A DNA stretch of 64,000 nt from Excoecaria cochinchinensis (GCA_947683425.1 CANTUQ010000073.1:5242501-5306500), one strand, 5' to 3'. Positions 45,976-57,746 are shown, counted from the first letter of the stretch. Notes: generated by a model not told the origin, from the letters alone. Program-made: numbers and translations.

Positions 45976-46269
45976 CTAAGTATTTGAGATTTTATTGTGT
46001 AAAACTAGACATATTTCTACTTTATTAATATTTTAGTTTACATCAATTGCAATAATCAAATAATAATATTTTATTTTAATAAAAAAATTTAGTGAAATTG
46101 GATTGAATTGGCTTGGGTCATTTTGGGTCAAGACTTAAATAGGCAATTATTTATGAGTCTTTAATGGGTTAAGGTCTAAATGGGCTCCACGGATTTGGGC
46201 GGCCCAAATGAGTCATAAATAGTTTGATCATCCATAATTAAGTACAAAATTAATGAAATGCACATCAAG

Positions 46270-46830
46270 TTTTATTTATATAATATCTAACTGGGTTGTA
46301 TTGTGTTTGGGTCAGTCAGGTCTAATCAGGCTTAACTGAGCTTTCAAAATGTTTTAAGCACAAGCTTGGTACAATCAGTATAAATAAAGGTAGGCTTAGT
46401 GCGGGCTGGATTGGATTTGAGTCAGGTTGGGTTCCAGGCGGGCCTAACTAGCCCTTTAAAATTTTTTCTACATAAGTCCGGTCCAAGCATGCATTATTAA
46501 AGGTGAGCGTAGCACAGGCTGGATTGAGTACAAGTCAGTCGAGTTGGGTTTGGGTCAGTTGAAATTAGATTCGAGCTGGGCGTAATTAGGTTTTTAAAAT
46601 TTTTTCTTGCATAAGCCCATATAAATAAAAGGCAGGCCTCACATGGGCTGAATTAGGTTCAGGCCAGGTTAGTACTAACTGGCCTGAATTGAATTCAGGT
46701 CGGATATAATCGGGTTCTTAAAATTATTTTTTGCACAATCTTAGCCCACATAAATAAAATGTGGGCTTGGCACGAGTTAGATTGGATTTCGACGATGTCA
46801 GGCCTAATCTGTTAGGTTGAGTGAAGGCCA
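46270..46830. repeat. Degenerate tandem repeat, period about 110-140 bases
   Basis: Four to five diverged copies sharing the order TTTAAAATTTTTT-TGCATAAGCCC-ATAAATAAA-GGTAGGC-GGGCTGGATTGGATT-AGTCAGGTTGGGTT. No coding signal. Confidence 0.55.
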
Positions 46831-46984
46831 GGGGGCAGATGTAAAAAACTTTTAATAAGAACTTGATTTTAATGAAAAATATGCCACAAAATTATTTTAA
46901 TATATCAATAAAAAAATGTCTAAATCCATAAAATTTATTAGGTAGGCGGGATGGACCGGACTAGTACCCGATTATATGTCTAGA

Positions 46985-46999
46985 TATACATATGTGTAT

Positions 47000-47037
<38 letters not shown>

Positions 47038-47040
47038 GTC

Positions 47041-47109
<69 letters not shown>

Positions 47110-47166
47110 CTATATATATGTCTATATATACACATATGTGTATATAAATGTGTATATATATATGTA

Positions 47167-47232
<66 letters not shown>
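46985..47232. repeat. Compound (CA)n/(TA)n microsatellite
   Basis: Alternating blocks of CACACA and TATATA, ending in a long pure TA run. The ORFs of about 100 codons on both strands here are artefacts. Confidence 0.95.
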
Positions 47233-47235
<3 letters not shown>

Positions 47236-47241
47236 TAGTTG

Positions 47242-47434
47242 GTATAAATTGAGTGTTTAGATCCATTTGGTGTAGTTGTGGCTCATCTGGCCATATAAGA
47301 CAAATTTAGTGTTTCAAATAGACATGCTTTTGTATTGAATTGGATTTGAATCAACTTTTTTTTGATAGATTTAGATGAACTTTTTGTGAGTTTGTATAAA
47401 TTGAGTGTTTAGATCCATTTGGTGTAGTTGTGGC
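47242..47434. repeat. 41-bp perfect direct repeat
   Basis: 47242-47282 and 47394-47434 are identical (start GTATAAATTGAGTGTTTAGA), 152 bases apart. The bases between are not related. Confidence 0.85.
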
Positions 47435-47567
47435 CCAAACATCTATTTGGGGCAAAATTTTATGGTCTTTTTTTTTTTAGTTTTGGGATATTTTTTGTTT
47501 AAAATTGGAAGAATGGTGCAATAGCATAAATAATTAGGGAAATAGAGTGTTAGAAAATGACAACCAA

Positions 47568-47618
47568 TACTACAAGAATATAATTATTTAGAGACGAAAA
47601 TTAGTGACGGAATTCCGT
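47568..47618. repeat. CACTA terminal inverted repeat (one end)
   Basis: TACTACAAGAA (the usual CACTACAAGAA with C to T at the first base) followed by TTTAGAGACG and AGTGACGGAATTCCGTC, the subterminal type seen in many plant CACTA elements. Confidence 0.65.
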
Positions 47619-49140
47619 CTACTACCTATTGCTGTTGTATTATTAATATATTTGTTGTTGTATATTGTTAGGTTATTATTTGTTGTGATTAATCTGGTTG
47701 TTTACCGTTTATTAATATCAATCTGTTGTTTGGTTGTTTATTATTAATCCGTATGCTGTTATTGTTATTAGTTTGTTGTTGTTTATTAACATCTTTTTGC
47801 CATTATAATATTTAAGTTATTTTGTGGTTTGTTACGGTTAATATCATTTAGATTAACTTAGATCAATATGCTGGCATGATGTATGAAATATAGGATTAAC
47901 CCGTAAAATATTTAATACTAACTTTATTTTTATTTGATTCCGCACATAGTTATTAATTTGTTTTATTAATTTCTAGTTTTTTTTATCCAATTTATTCTTC
48001 TGTGTAAGTATTACTATTGTTCTTGTTTATCATATTTATTTGTGTTTAATTAATTTTATTGATTGTTTATATTTAATTAATTTGATTGATTGTTTATATT
48101 ATTTTGTTGGTTGTCTGATTATATTTTACTTTATTAATTTAATCTAATTTGCTAACATCTTATTTTGTTCTTTGTTTTGCTATTCAAATTTATTTATTTT
48201 CACCTTGAGTAATATTTCTACGCGAGTTGGAGGATCAAGGAACTAAAGACCTCTATAACTTTGGTTTGCATATTTGAATTCCGCATTTTCTTTCTTTTTT
48301 TATTTATTTATTTGTCGTATTAGTGTATTTTATGTAAAATTGATTATTTTTATACACATTTTAATAAAAATCACTAAAAATATTTTTATTAATAAATTGA
48401 ATTTTTTCTAATAAAATGGACCAATGTCCTATTTTAACCAACAAAATCTCTCTTTCAAAAAGAGAATTAATTTTCATAAAATGCGATCACTCATCCCGGC
48501 TTTTTCAATAAATGCCCAAAAAGAGTTCTCCATTTTTTTAGTTAATAAAAGGGAACCAATGTTCCTAAACACTAATAAATGTCCCAATTTATGAATGATG
48601 TATTTTATTTATTCTTTTTGTATAGTATTTATTTATTTATTCATTTTGGGCCCTTGTAATTAATTTTGGGGCGAGTTTATTCTTTTATTTATTTACATCT
48701 TCTTTATTTTGGGAGATTATTATGTCCCATATTTTTCACTTGTAATTTAATTATTGATTTATTTTCTGCTTTCTTTATTACTTTCTGAAATGTTTGAATT
48801 GCGCGTTAAATTTATTGCATGATTGCGTGAGATGAGAGATGGAATTTCGATTCTTAAAAACTTATTTATAAACTTAACTTAAGGCATAAATAAGAGTGAA
48901 GTTCCGAACACCTTCTCTGGTTTAAAACCCCCAAGGTTAGATGACTTTTCTCAATTTCTTGTAAATTGAGTGGCGACTCCAAAATATCTCAAATGTACCT
49001 AAAGGTTTCATGGGATTAGATGAACCTCCTAATGTTCTATTATGTAAGGAATTCCAAAATATCTTGTGTTACCCAAAATCTAGACGCTAACCCTTCTCGG
49101 ACCCTTAAAGCGGGTCGGGGATCGGGCCGCGCGTGTCACA
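47619..49140 (+). repeat. Truncated 5' LTR of element B
   Basis: Aligns with 58153-59667 of the 3' LTR nearly base for base, ending GCGCGTGTCACA just before the primer site. U5 decamer TGGCGACTCC at 48971-48980. No gene. Confidence 0.9.
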
Positions 49141-49141
49141 G

Positions 49142-49157
49142 TGGTGACTCCGCTGGG
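49142..49157 (+). other. Primer binding site of element B
   Basis: TGGTGACTCCGCTGGG starts two bases after the LTR end. It resembles the TGGCGACTC-GCTGGGG primer site reported for Tat/Ogre elements (tRNA-Arg); the tRNA assignment is from memory. Confidence 0.75.
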
Positions 49158-50080
49158 AAAAATGATCGAAACTTCGCTACGAAAGTGAATTAAGTTAAAA
49201 TTATAAGTGAGGTTGTTAAGAATCAAAAATTCCATTTCTATTCAAAGTTTACATTACATCCATTAGAACCTTAGAACTATGCTAGTTGGTCCCTTATTTT
49301 ATCCCGGTGCATTCGTAAAATACGACTCTACTTTCACTCATTGTAGGAAAGTACTAGGGATAATCACCAGTCCAAGCCTTGTGACATCAAATGGTATATC
49401 AAATTGAGACCCGATTGGTCGCTATACTCGTGATGAGATAGACCCATTGGAAGGGACCATGCTTGGGTAGACCTAAAGTAACACCACCCTCGACCAAAAC
49501 TCATGTAATGGTAATAGAAACTTCCACTAGGTAATATGCTCCTTCATATGATGCTTATTACGTGGGCCCTTATATATCGAGCCAATTCAAACATATTAAT
49601 TGGACACTCATCAAAGGCTCTCATACCCTGATGGGCCCATTTTTAGTCTATTTGAATAGTCCAAATATATAATGGCCAAAACCCATACGCATGTGCTTTT
49701 AAATTAAGAGTGTTATGCTGCTGGTTTCTCACCATGCACCATACGCGCCCATTGGGTTCCCCGTTAATCCATGGGTCAAGCCCACCTAGGAAAGAGACCG
49801 CACTACCTCGTGTGTGGGAGCGATAAGGTTGGAAGGATCTATTTGTTTGCATGTGGCTGTCTATGTTGAATCAACACGACCATGCATTGTTAATGTCATT
49901 CACGTATCATGCCAATAATTCAAATCTTTCAGCCATTATAGGTACGAATCAGTGGTCTAGTGGTCCTGACGGTCGATTAGTAAGGAGACCCTTTCTTTGA
50001 GTCGCTAGAGTGAGTGTCGCATTGGGGTAGAGTCACTCTCAGATAGCACCAATTCTTTACCTTCAGAATTATCATTGTAC
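49158..50080 (+). other. 5' leader of element B
   Basis: 923 bases between primer site and gag ATG without a credible ORF. Long untranslated leaders are usual in Tat elements. Confidence 0.6.
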
Positions 50081-51469
50081 ATGGACAACCAAGAATCATA
50101 TGCCACCCGGGCTATTGCCATTGAGGAGATGGACCAAAGGACCCAGGAAATAGAGTGCAGATTTGAGGAATTCGAATGTAAAATGATGGCAATGATGGGC
50201 AACTTAACTGCTACTCTAACACCGCTAGTTGGCCAATAACCTACCGCTTCTGTCAGAGGACAGGCCGAACAGAATCTAGTCAGAGAGGCACCCCCGGCAG
50301 CAGTTATAGAACCACCTCCTGCTGTTGAGCCTAAAACTTTTGCAAATGTTCAGCCTAGAAGAATTGGAGAGCATAGGTTTGAAGAGGATTTTGTAGAGGA
50401 TGAGCATGAGGAGTCCATGTCTGTAAGAGCTAGACCTCCTAAAGAGGATCCCGCCCTGAGAAAGATAGAAGAGAAAGTTGAGGCGATGGACCGTTTATTA
50501 TTTGTCGGGAAGGGGATAAGCCCCGAGGATAGGGATTTAGAAGACGAGAAGATGCTTCCTCATAGATTTAAAATGCCTGAGCTGCCCAAGTTTGATGGCA
50601 CATCAGATCCATCTGCTCACATCAAGCAGTACACGATTATAATGAAAGGAACTAGGCTTACCAAGAGATAAAAGGTGGAATATTTCTGCCTCAGCTTGAC
50701 TGGGCCTGCTATGGACTGGTACCACTGTTTGGTTAGGAGAACAAGAGAAGATTGGAACCTATTGACCAAAGAGTTTCTTAAACAGTATAACTATAGCACC
50801 CGAATGGAGGTTATTTTTAAGGATCTGGAACTACTTCAACAGAAATCTGATGAGTTATTCCATGAGTATCTTACTCGATGGAAAAATTGGGTAATAGATA
50901 TGAAAAGAAAGCCAGATACTCCAAATCAGATTCGGTTGTTCATCTGGAATGCTAGTCCATATCTTAAGGAGGGACTAAAGATTAAGGGGCTCAAAGATTG
51001 GGAGTCTCTAAAGGACATAGCTATTGAAGTAGAGGGTGAGTACCTAGCAAAGAAAGCAAGCCAAGATAACTTTGTTGGAAAAAATTTCAGGAACCAATCA
51101 GGGTACAGATCAGAAAGTGTTGGGGACAGTAATAACGGGAATGGTAAAATGACCGAGGTTTCAGCTATCGAGATTGGACAAACTCAGAGGTACCATTCTA
51201 ACTTAGGACGCTCTCTGTCTTGGGTCTTAGAGAAATTGACAAAGGAGGGGAAGCTGAGACCACTATTGCCCAAGCCAGCTATGAATCAAGGACAACGAGG
51301 GCACAGAGATGATCTGTACTGTGCCTACCATCAATATACTGGGCACTTGACAGATTATTTTCGGACTTTGAGGAACAAAATCCAAGATCTTATTGATTCC
51401 AAGGAGATCACTGACCCTAAGAAGAGGGAAAAGAAGAAGGCAGGCTACAATGCAGTCCCCTCACCATAA
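50081..51469 (+). pseudogene. gag of element B (two in-frame stops, no frameshift)
   Basis: One frame from MDNQESYATRAIAIEEMDQR at 50081 to 51469 (462 residues). It is interrupted only by stops at 50237 (CAA to TAA by context) and 50669. A coiled N-terminus is followed by KMPELPKFDGTSDPSAHIKQY, GPAMDWYHCL and LLTKEFLKQYNYSTRME, the Tat gag core, and by a zinc-like motif LYCAYHQYTGHLTDYF in which the final Cys is Tyr. Basic C-terminus. The capsid protein of the element. Confidence 0.87.
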
Positions 51470-51479
51470 ATATAATTGG

Positions 51480-51777
51480 GTCTTGTGGAGGAGAAGATTA
51501 TGATTTTTTTTAGATGCTTTGTTGTTTTATTCCAAGAACTTCTTATGACAATCTTTGCAATTTCAATAAGATGAATAATTTTGCTTATTTGCATGATGTT
51601 TCCAATGATTTTATTTTACATGATCGTGAGGCATTAATGTTTGATATTAATTCAATTAATACTACTGTATTTAATCTCAAGACTTTGGAAAATCCAAAGA
51701 AAATCTTCATAGCATCTGATGTAACTCCTAAAGAGAGAAAAATTCTGAGAAATGAAAAAAAAACTATTTGCAATTAG
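51480..51777 (+). pseudogene. Fragment of the gag-pol junction (element B)
   Basis: An 87-codon frame at 51514-51777 ends NLKTLENPKKIFIASDVTPKERK, which resembles the linker before RT in Tat pol (an N-L-G...P-K-x-I...T-x-E-E-R pattern). The RT that should follow is absent. Confidence 0.45.
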
Positions 51778-52660
51778 GGGATTGGAGGAAAACTCACTAA
51801 GAGCACTAGAACATTTCTGATTACCCGTCAAAGCGATCCGTGGATAAGATATAACCTAGAAAATGATTTAGGCAACCCTTCTTTGTATAGTTCTCTAAAT
51901 GACTATTTTTTACCTTTATTTCGCGATTGCTTGCTAGCTCTTTGAGCCTCTATGCTGGTATACTAAATGAATACCGATTTTGTTGTTACACATGTTGAAA
52001 CTACCCTTCACCTAAAATAATTTTTGACTTCCCTTAGAAGAATGGCCGCTTTAATGAGGACGGATGTACATCATTGATAATCTTTTGGGCTATCAAAGCT
52101 CACCCGGATAAGGTTGAGTTTACACTTCAGGAAGAGGGTTTATTTATTCACAAACTCTACATGGTCAGAGACATAAAGAAGAAAAGAAAAAAGAAAAAAA
52201 AAAGAAGGGAGAAAAAAAAGGAAAAAAAAAGAAGTAGAGCTCAAGATAGTAACCACTTGACGAGTTTCAATGGTTATCTTTTTAATTGTTACTCTGATCT
52301 TGATGAGCTAAAGTATTATCAAGCTCAAATTCAAGAATACCTTTATATGTGCAACTGAGCTGAGAATGGCCCTCCCATCAGTCGAGCAAATATTGTAGCC
52401 ATTTTTTCTCTAGCGACCTGATCCTTCTTTGACAGCCATCTACCTAAGCCAAACGTTGCAACCAAAGTAAGATCTCTTAATTCATGGTCCAGTCTTATCC
52501 AATTAGCGAATACGACCTTGTAATAAGGTTTGGTACGTAGGAAGATGCATATGGTATTTCTTGAGCTTTAAGCGGGGAGCGACGAGTGCATTTATGCATT
52601 TGAATTGAGTCTCGTCCCCAACTTTGCATCTAGAATATGCGTTCAAAAAAAAATTATTAT
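51778..52660. other. Unassigned internal segment of element B
   Basis: No recognisable domain. Includes an A/G-rich low-complexity run at about 52178-52235. Confidence 0.5.
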
Positions 52661-53660
52661 TAAAGGCTAAGAGAAAATTTTCAATCACGAAAATTCGAGA
52701 GTGTTGATTGATAACAGGAGCTTGATGCTTTCAGGATCTATCCGAGATTAGAAGAGATTTTGTATTTTTGAGATTAATGCCAAATAATGATCATGTGTCA
52801 TGAAATTAAACTGAAACGTATGCATTTATGTAATGATCATGACTCATTTTTCATCCTTAGAGTTGTCTAGTTTCGGTGTAAAACTAGCACATTATTGCTG
52901 TCTACCCTCTGCTATTCTTATTGCCCCTGATGCTTCGGCCAATTCATCCTATCATTAATTCTGAAGCCCAACCTACAGCACCTTCATTACGACAATCAAG
53001 CCTATGCAACCGCGATCTAGGATGTAAAAACATGTAGGTCTCCCTTAAGGGATCTCTAATAACATCTTCAGACCCAATTGGTCACCCTTAAGGGATCTCC
53101 AATAACATGGTCAGACCCAATTGCAATTCAGCAAAAAAAAACTGTTAGAAATGAAAACCGTAATCGGCTCTCTAAGCAAAAGTTAGGCAAAAGGATAGGG
53201 TGAAAACCTGAAAATAGGCAGTCTATCATTTAAAAAAAAAAAAGAAAAAAGCCACTAGATTGGATTGGGTCCATTCCAGGCAAAAATTAGGCACAGGATT
53301 ATATGAAAATCCGAAAAGGACACATTTATGGCAAAGAAAAGCTGGTGTGAAAATCCATAAGGGATGCACTACCTTTAAAATAATAACTTCTGATACTTGG
53401 AGCGATGAGGCGGCATTACTTCAGATAATCTTCTCTCGAGCAGATAATGCATTATTCAGGACATGAGTTAAAGTCTCGGGGGAAAAATGCTCATTAGACC
53501 AGGGGCAAAGAGGTACACGAATTGGTTCTCTTTGAAGAAAAATTATGGGCCAAAATGACACTCCTCTAGGTCTTTTGGAAGTATCAAACAATGAGAGTAG
53601 CCAAGATGTACATACCCCTGACCACTCAAGGCTCAGTCTATTCATTTTTGCATGCATTTC
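52661..53660 (-). pseudogene. Remnant of the antisense extra ORF (element B)
   Basis: The plus-strand sequence aligns with the antisense-ORF region of element A: for example GATTGATAACAGGAGC at about 52707 against 8490, and CATTCCAGGCAAAAAT, GTGTGAAAATCCATAAGGG at about 53270-53370 against 9300-9400. A 78-codon minus-strand frame (53657-53421) remains. Much shorter than in element A and full of stops. Confidence 0.6.
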
Positions 53661-53763
53661 ATGTCACGCAATTCATTTGTAAACATTCACATATAACTTT
53701 TCACATGCACACACGTATTCCTGTGCGCATAATTTCACAAAAAAAGTCCAAATAAAGGCTACA

Positions 53764-56274
53764 TATAACAACCTAAAAAGGGTCTAGTCGGAATTTGCAT
53801 ACTAAGTCAGGAAATTAAGGGTATTTTGGTAATTGTGCATATGGGAATTTGGATAATTAAAGACCAAATTGAAGAATCAATTAAAGTTCTAAGTGAAGAA
53901 ATAAGTTTAGGGAGTAAAGTGCAAAGTCAAGTTTATTAATTCTTTGGTCTAATGGGAGCTTTCCATGTGGACCTGGTGGTTGGGCAATTAATGCAAAAGG
54001 AAGAGAGAGGGAAGGGAGGGCAGGAAAAAGGATTAGCTTCCCGTGGGAGCTGTATTTTTCCTCTTTCTTGCTCAATGCCCATTCCTCTCTTCTCTTTCTT
54101 TTTCAATTTTGCTGCTCTTCATCTTTGCATGAGTTGGTGCTTCAATCTTTGAGTATGATTTCTAAGTTTTGAGCTGAGTTTTTGAAGAGGTAAGCTTGGG
54201 TTCTTCTTCTCCCTCTTCCTTGTCAATTTTCGGGTTGATGTTTGGTTGATTAAGTGTGTATTTTGGCTAGGTTTTGTGCAAGAAATGGAGGAGAGAAGGA
54301 AGAATAAGAGAAAGGAAAAAGTGGGATCTTGAAAGGATCGGATTGAAACTTCTTTTGTCAGGTTTGGGAGCTCTATTTTGGATGTGTTTGTTTGGGAGTT
54401 ATCTTCTTGCTTTCTCTTTCGGATCAAGTGTATGTTGTGTTTAATTTTGGGAATTTTTAGTGGTTTTGCATGTGAATATGCGTGTGTTAGTTTGATGAGA
54501 TTGTTAGTAATGCATGTTAGTGATTGAGATGAATGTATGTGAGTTTTGTAGAGAAAATGCATGAATTAGGGTAAGTTCTGATATTGATGTTCTTATTTTG
54601 GCATTTTTGGTTTCTTAGTTCAATTTATTGTTTAAGTTAGTGTAAATTGAATGTATTTTTGATTATGAGTATGTTTGATATGCTTTGGAGTGATAAGGTA
54701 AGTGTACTGCATGAATGAGTAGTTTTGATTTTGTTTTGAAAGTCCGATAGTATGTTTTGTGCTGGGGAAGCTGGGAAATACGACTCTGTCGCGAGCGCGA
54801 CAGAGCCGCACGATTTCAGTTCTCTTGGACCGCTCGGCTTGGGACTCTTCACGACACATGAAGTTCTTCACGAGTTGTGAAGATTACACATTCGGCTGTG
54901 AGACCGTTCGGCTTGCGATTCTTCATGACACGTAAAATTCTTCACGAGTCGTGAAGAATAGCCCGATCGGCTGGTTTGCTCGCCCGGCAAGAGATTTCTG
55001 CTCGGCGTGGCGTGCGGCTCGACAGATGGTCTTATGCACGAGTCGTGCGTCTTGGCACGACTCGTGCCCAAGCTTTGGTGGCCAGCACGAGTCGTGCACC
55101 ATAACACGACTCGTGCCAACCCACTTTTCTACTATCGCGAGTCGTGCATCGTGACACGAGACGCGACAGTCCTGCGTTTGGCCAATAGGGCTGCGGCTAC
55201 TGTCGCGAGCGCGATGCAAGTCGTGATCACGACAGTGAGCCTCCTCCTGCTTGTTCTGCTTTGCCTGAAACATTTTCTTCTCTCTTTGTATGGCCTCCCA
55301 GTATTGAATAAGTTACGTTTTGTATTTTATATAAGTGTGTACTGATGTTTTAGAGTTGTGGAAATAATTAATGATATGCTAGTGTTTGAGTACTTGTTTT
55401 GACATTGTCTAGTGATGAACGTTAAGAGTGAGTGAGTTGAGCCTGAAGTGTCATAATAGTGGATAGATAAACATGCTTATAAAGGGATATATGAGTGCAG
55501 CTACCTATGATGGCCCCGTTTGGGTCTTTCGACTGACCTCCGAGATGGTCATTCTAATAGTGATAGTGTAGTGTTAGTGTGTGATTGAGGCTCCGGTGTC
55601 TCACTTTTGATACTGTTCGCAGTATCCCCTATAGTGTAGTGTTCCCGTATAAACAGTAAATGAAATTCAGGCTATTATATGAGGTGTTGATTTTGCTCAG
55701 TGAAGTATTGTGTCTTTATGAGTGACTTCAGTTAGTGTATTGGAATTATGTATATTGTTGTTATGAAAGTTACTTGAATTTAGTGATTATATGTTTTGTA
55801 TCTTTGTCTTTTGTTATTTAGAGTATTCAGTTTGTGGATGCTTATATATATATATATATGTATTTTTGAATGATTTTATGGTATAGTGCCCTTTGTCTTT
55901 GTTCCTCCCCACTTTATCGCTTAGCACGGGTTCTTTTCCCGTGTAGGTTGCAGGATTTTGGTTCAGTTCGAGTTGCGCATCTGCGGGGTTGGCCACTAGG
56001 AGTTAGAGTTTCTTTTTGTATTCAGCTCCTGTAATTTTGGTTTTGCTTCTGTATAGAATATTTTGTTTAGTATATGTATTTTGCTTCATATATAAGAATC
56101 TTAAGTAACTACTTTTGGATATTGTAATTTCTGTTATGTATCTTTATTGTATTAAGTTATTTCTTTTGTTTTTCGTATGCTTCTGCTTATGCGCATGTAT
56201 GTATGTATATGTTTATCGTCGTGTTTTATCGTGGCGCTCCGGTATCCTTCCAATGGGGGTATCAGGGTGTCACA
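53764..56274 (+). repeat. Solo chromovirus LTR with perfect 5-bp target duplication (nested in element B)
   Basis: From TATAACAACCTAAAAAGGG (TG decayed to TA) to GGGGGTATCAGGGTGTCACA, 2511 bases, flanked on both sides by CTACA (53759-53763 and 56275-56279). Shares the layout of the element C LTR, including the CCTCCCCAC motif near 55903 and GCCACTAGGAGT near 55992. No internal sequence follows. Contains a CpG-dense palindrome block at 54784-55240. Confidence 0.92.
54784..55240. repeat. Array of CG-rich palindromes in solo LTR
   Basis: Includes a perfect 10-bp stem CTCTGTCGCG with a 2-base centre at 54784-54805, two CTTCACGA...TCGTGAAG hairpins (about 54846-54955), and several CACGAGTCGTG / CACGACTCGTG palindromes at 55035-55145. 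The ORFs on both strands through the block are repeat artefacts. Confidence 0.8.
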
Positions 56275-56381
56275 CTACACACACAAGAGCCAGTTAAGGA
56301 AAACTTCGGCATAATATAGGCATTCACCTATACCAGGCAATCAGACCAAGATGAAGTTTACCCAGCGTTGATTCCCCGATT

Positions 56382-56575
56382 CCTCTTAATAGGAAATTCC
56401 CTAAGTCCTCTTAAGAGGCAATTTCTTGAGTCCTCTTAAGAGGCAATTCCCTGAGTCCTCTTAAGAGGTAATTTCTAGTCCTCTTAAGAGGCAATTCCCC
56501 AAGTCCTCTTAGGAGGCAATTTCCAAGTCCTTTTAAGGGAAAGTTTCCAAGTCCTCTTAAGAGGCAATTCTCCAG
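56382..56575 (+). repeat. Palindromic 25-bp tandem repeat (element B)
   Basis: Eight copies of a unit of about 24 bases built on the 12-base palindrome CCTCTTAAGAGG plus CAATTCCCTGAGT. Outer copies and the seventh are degenerate. Confidence 0.9.
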
Positions 56576-56960
56576 GTTAGATACCAACCCGGCTAAAGCT
56601 AGACACCGCATAGGTAAGATGCCACAATGAGAGAGGTTAGACACCACACCAACAGGTTAGATACCGACCCGGTTAAGGCTAAACATTGCATAGGTTAGAT
56701 GCCGCAACGAGGGAGGTTAGACACCACGCTAATAGGTTAAATACCGACCTGGCTAAGGCTAGACACCACAAAGGTTAGATACCACAATGAGGGAGGTTAG
56801 ACACCACACCAATAGGTTAGATACCGACCCGGCTAAGGCTAGATATCGCACAGGTTAGATGCCGCAATGAGGGAAGTTAGAGACCACACCAACAGGTCAA
56901 ATGCCGAAACGATAGAGGTTAGACACCGAATAAAAGGCTGGACACCACACAAGTTAGATG
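56575..56960 (+). repeat. Tandem repeat array before 3' LTR (element B)
   Basis: Four to five copies of a unit of about 80-85 bases (GGTTAGATACCGACCCGGCT, AAGGCTAGACACCGCATAGG, TTAGATGCCGCAACGAGGGA). Homologous to the array at 13580-13820 in element A. 56961-57123 is the conserved stretch that leads to the LTR. Confidence 0.88.
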
Positions 56961-57394
56961 CCAAAATGATGAAGGTTAACATCGACAAGTAGACGATAAC
57001 TACCCCGAATAACTCCATTCAGACTCGGAAGACAGCTGCCTTAGGTACGCGTCTCTTTTTTTTTCTTTAAGTTTTGGCTCACCTAGGCACCCAGGCACTA
57101 CGTTCCCTAAAACTGGGGGTAAATGTAGACACCGGGTCCTGAGGCAACCCAGACCAAGGTTACCCAGTGATGAAAATGATGCTTGTTCACGAGTAAAATG
57201 ATTAAGTTATGATTTCCTTGTCGAAGCCTTTTAAAAAAAACAAAATTAAAATTATTATTTTTCTAGTTTTTTTTGGGTTTTCAGCGACCTGTTGCCGAGC
57301 GATCTGTACGGCGTGCGAGGCGGCTCCTGCTGGCAGCACGCGCTTGTGGGCGGTACCCGCGAGCCGCGGTGCCTGTGCGCAGCGTGCGGCCCCT

Positions 57395-57575
57395 TGCGCG
57401 GGGGTGCATGTCACGCGAGCGACATGCGGCCCCCCTGCGTGGAGGTGCATGTCACGCAGGCGACATGCTGCCCCCCTGCGTGGAGGCGCATGTCGCACAG
57501 GCAACATGCGGCCCCCATGCGGGGGTGCATATCACTTAGGCAACATACAGCCTCCTGCACGAGGGTGCATGTAGT
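57395..57575. repeat. GC-rich 41-bp minisatellite in element B LTR
   Basis: About four copies of a 41-base unit (TGCGTGGAGGTGCATGTCAC, GCAGGCGACATGCGGCCCCC). It occupies the same place in the LTR as the 40-base repeat of element A, but the unit differs. Overlapping ORFs on both strands are not genes. Confidence 0.82.
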
Positions 57576-57735
57576 GCGTCGCCATCTTCGCCCTCGCACC
57601 TTTTTTTCGATTTTTTCAGTTTTTGGTTTAAAATTTAGACTCCCTTTCCGATTTTGAAGGGGAAAATCTGATTTTAAAGGGTAATTAAGGGGTTTTAACC
57701 TGAATAAGTCTTTGAGAAACCTAATTTTTGAGGAG

Positions 57736-57746
57736 GATATAAAAAG
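57736..57746 (+). promoter_or_regulatory. Probable LTR TATA box (element B)
   Basis: GATATAAAAAG followed by a purine-rich stretch; equivalent to 14601-14611 in element A. Confidence 0.5.

Noticed and set aside
46961..47266. ORFs of about 100 codons on both strands
   Set aside because: Translations of a CA/TA microsatellite (repeated I-Y or T-H); not protein-coding.
47619..49140. 5' LTR of element B as a complete LTR
   Set aside because: Only the part matching 58153-59667 is present; the first kilobase and its target duplication are missing.
54868..55345. ORFs of 67-116 codons in solo LTR E
   Set aside because: They cross the CG palindrome array on both strands; no family resemblance, and the region is LTR.
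56382..56960. Possible CRISPR array (regular repeats)
   Set aside because: Units are directly adjacent without unique spacers, and the context is a plant retrotransposon 3' region.
57202..57657. ORFs of 88-121 codons on both strands in the element B LTR
   Set aside because: Same reason: GC-rich 41-bp repeat in the LTR, Cys/Arg/His-rich repeat translations with no domain.
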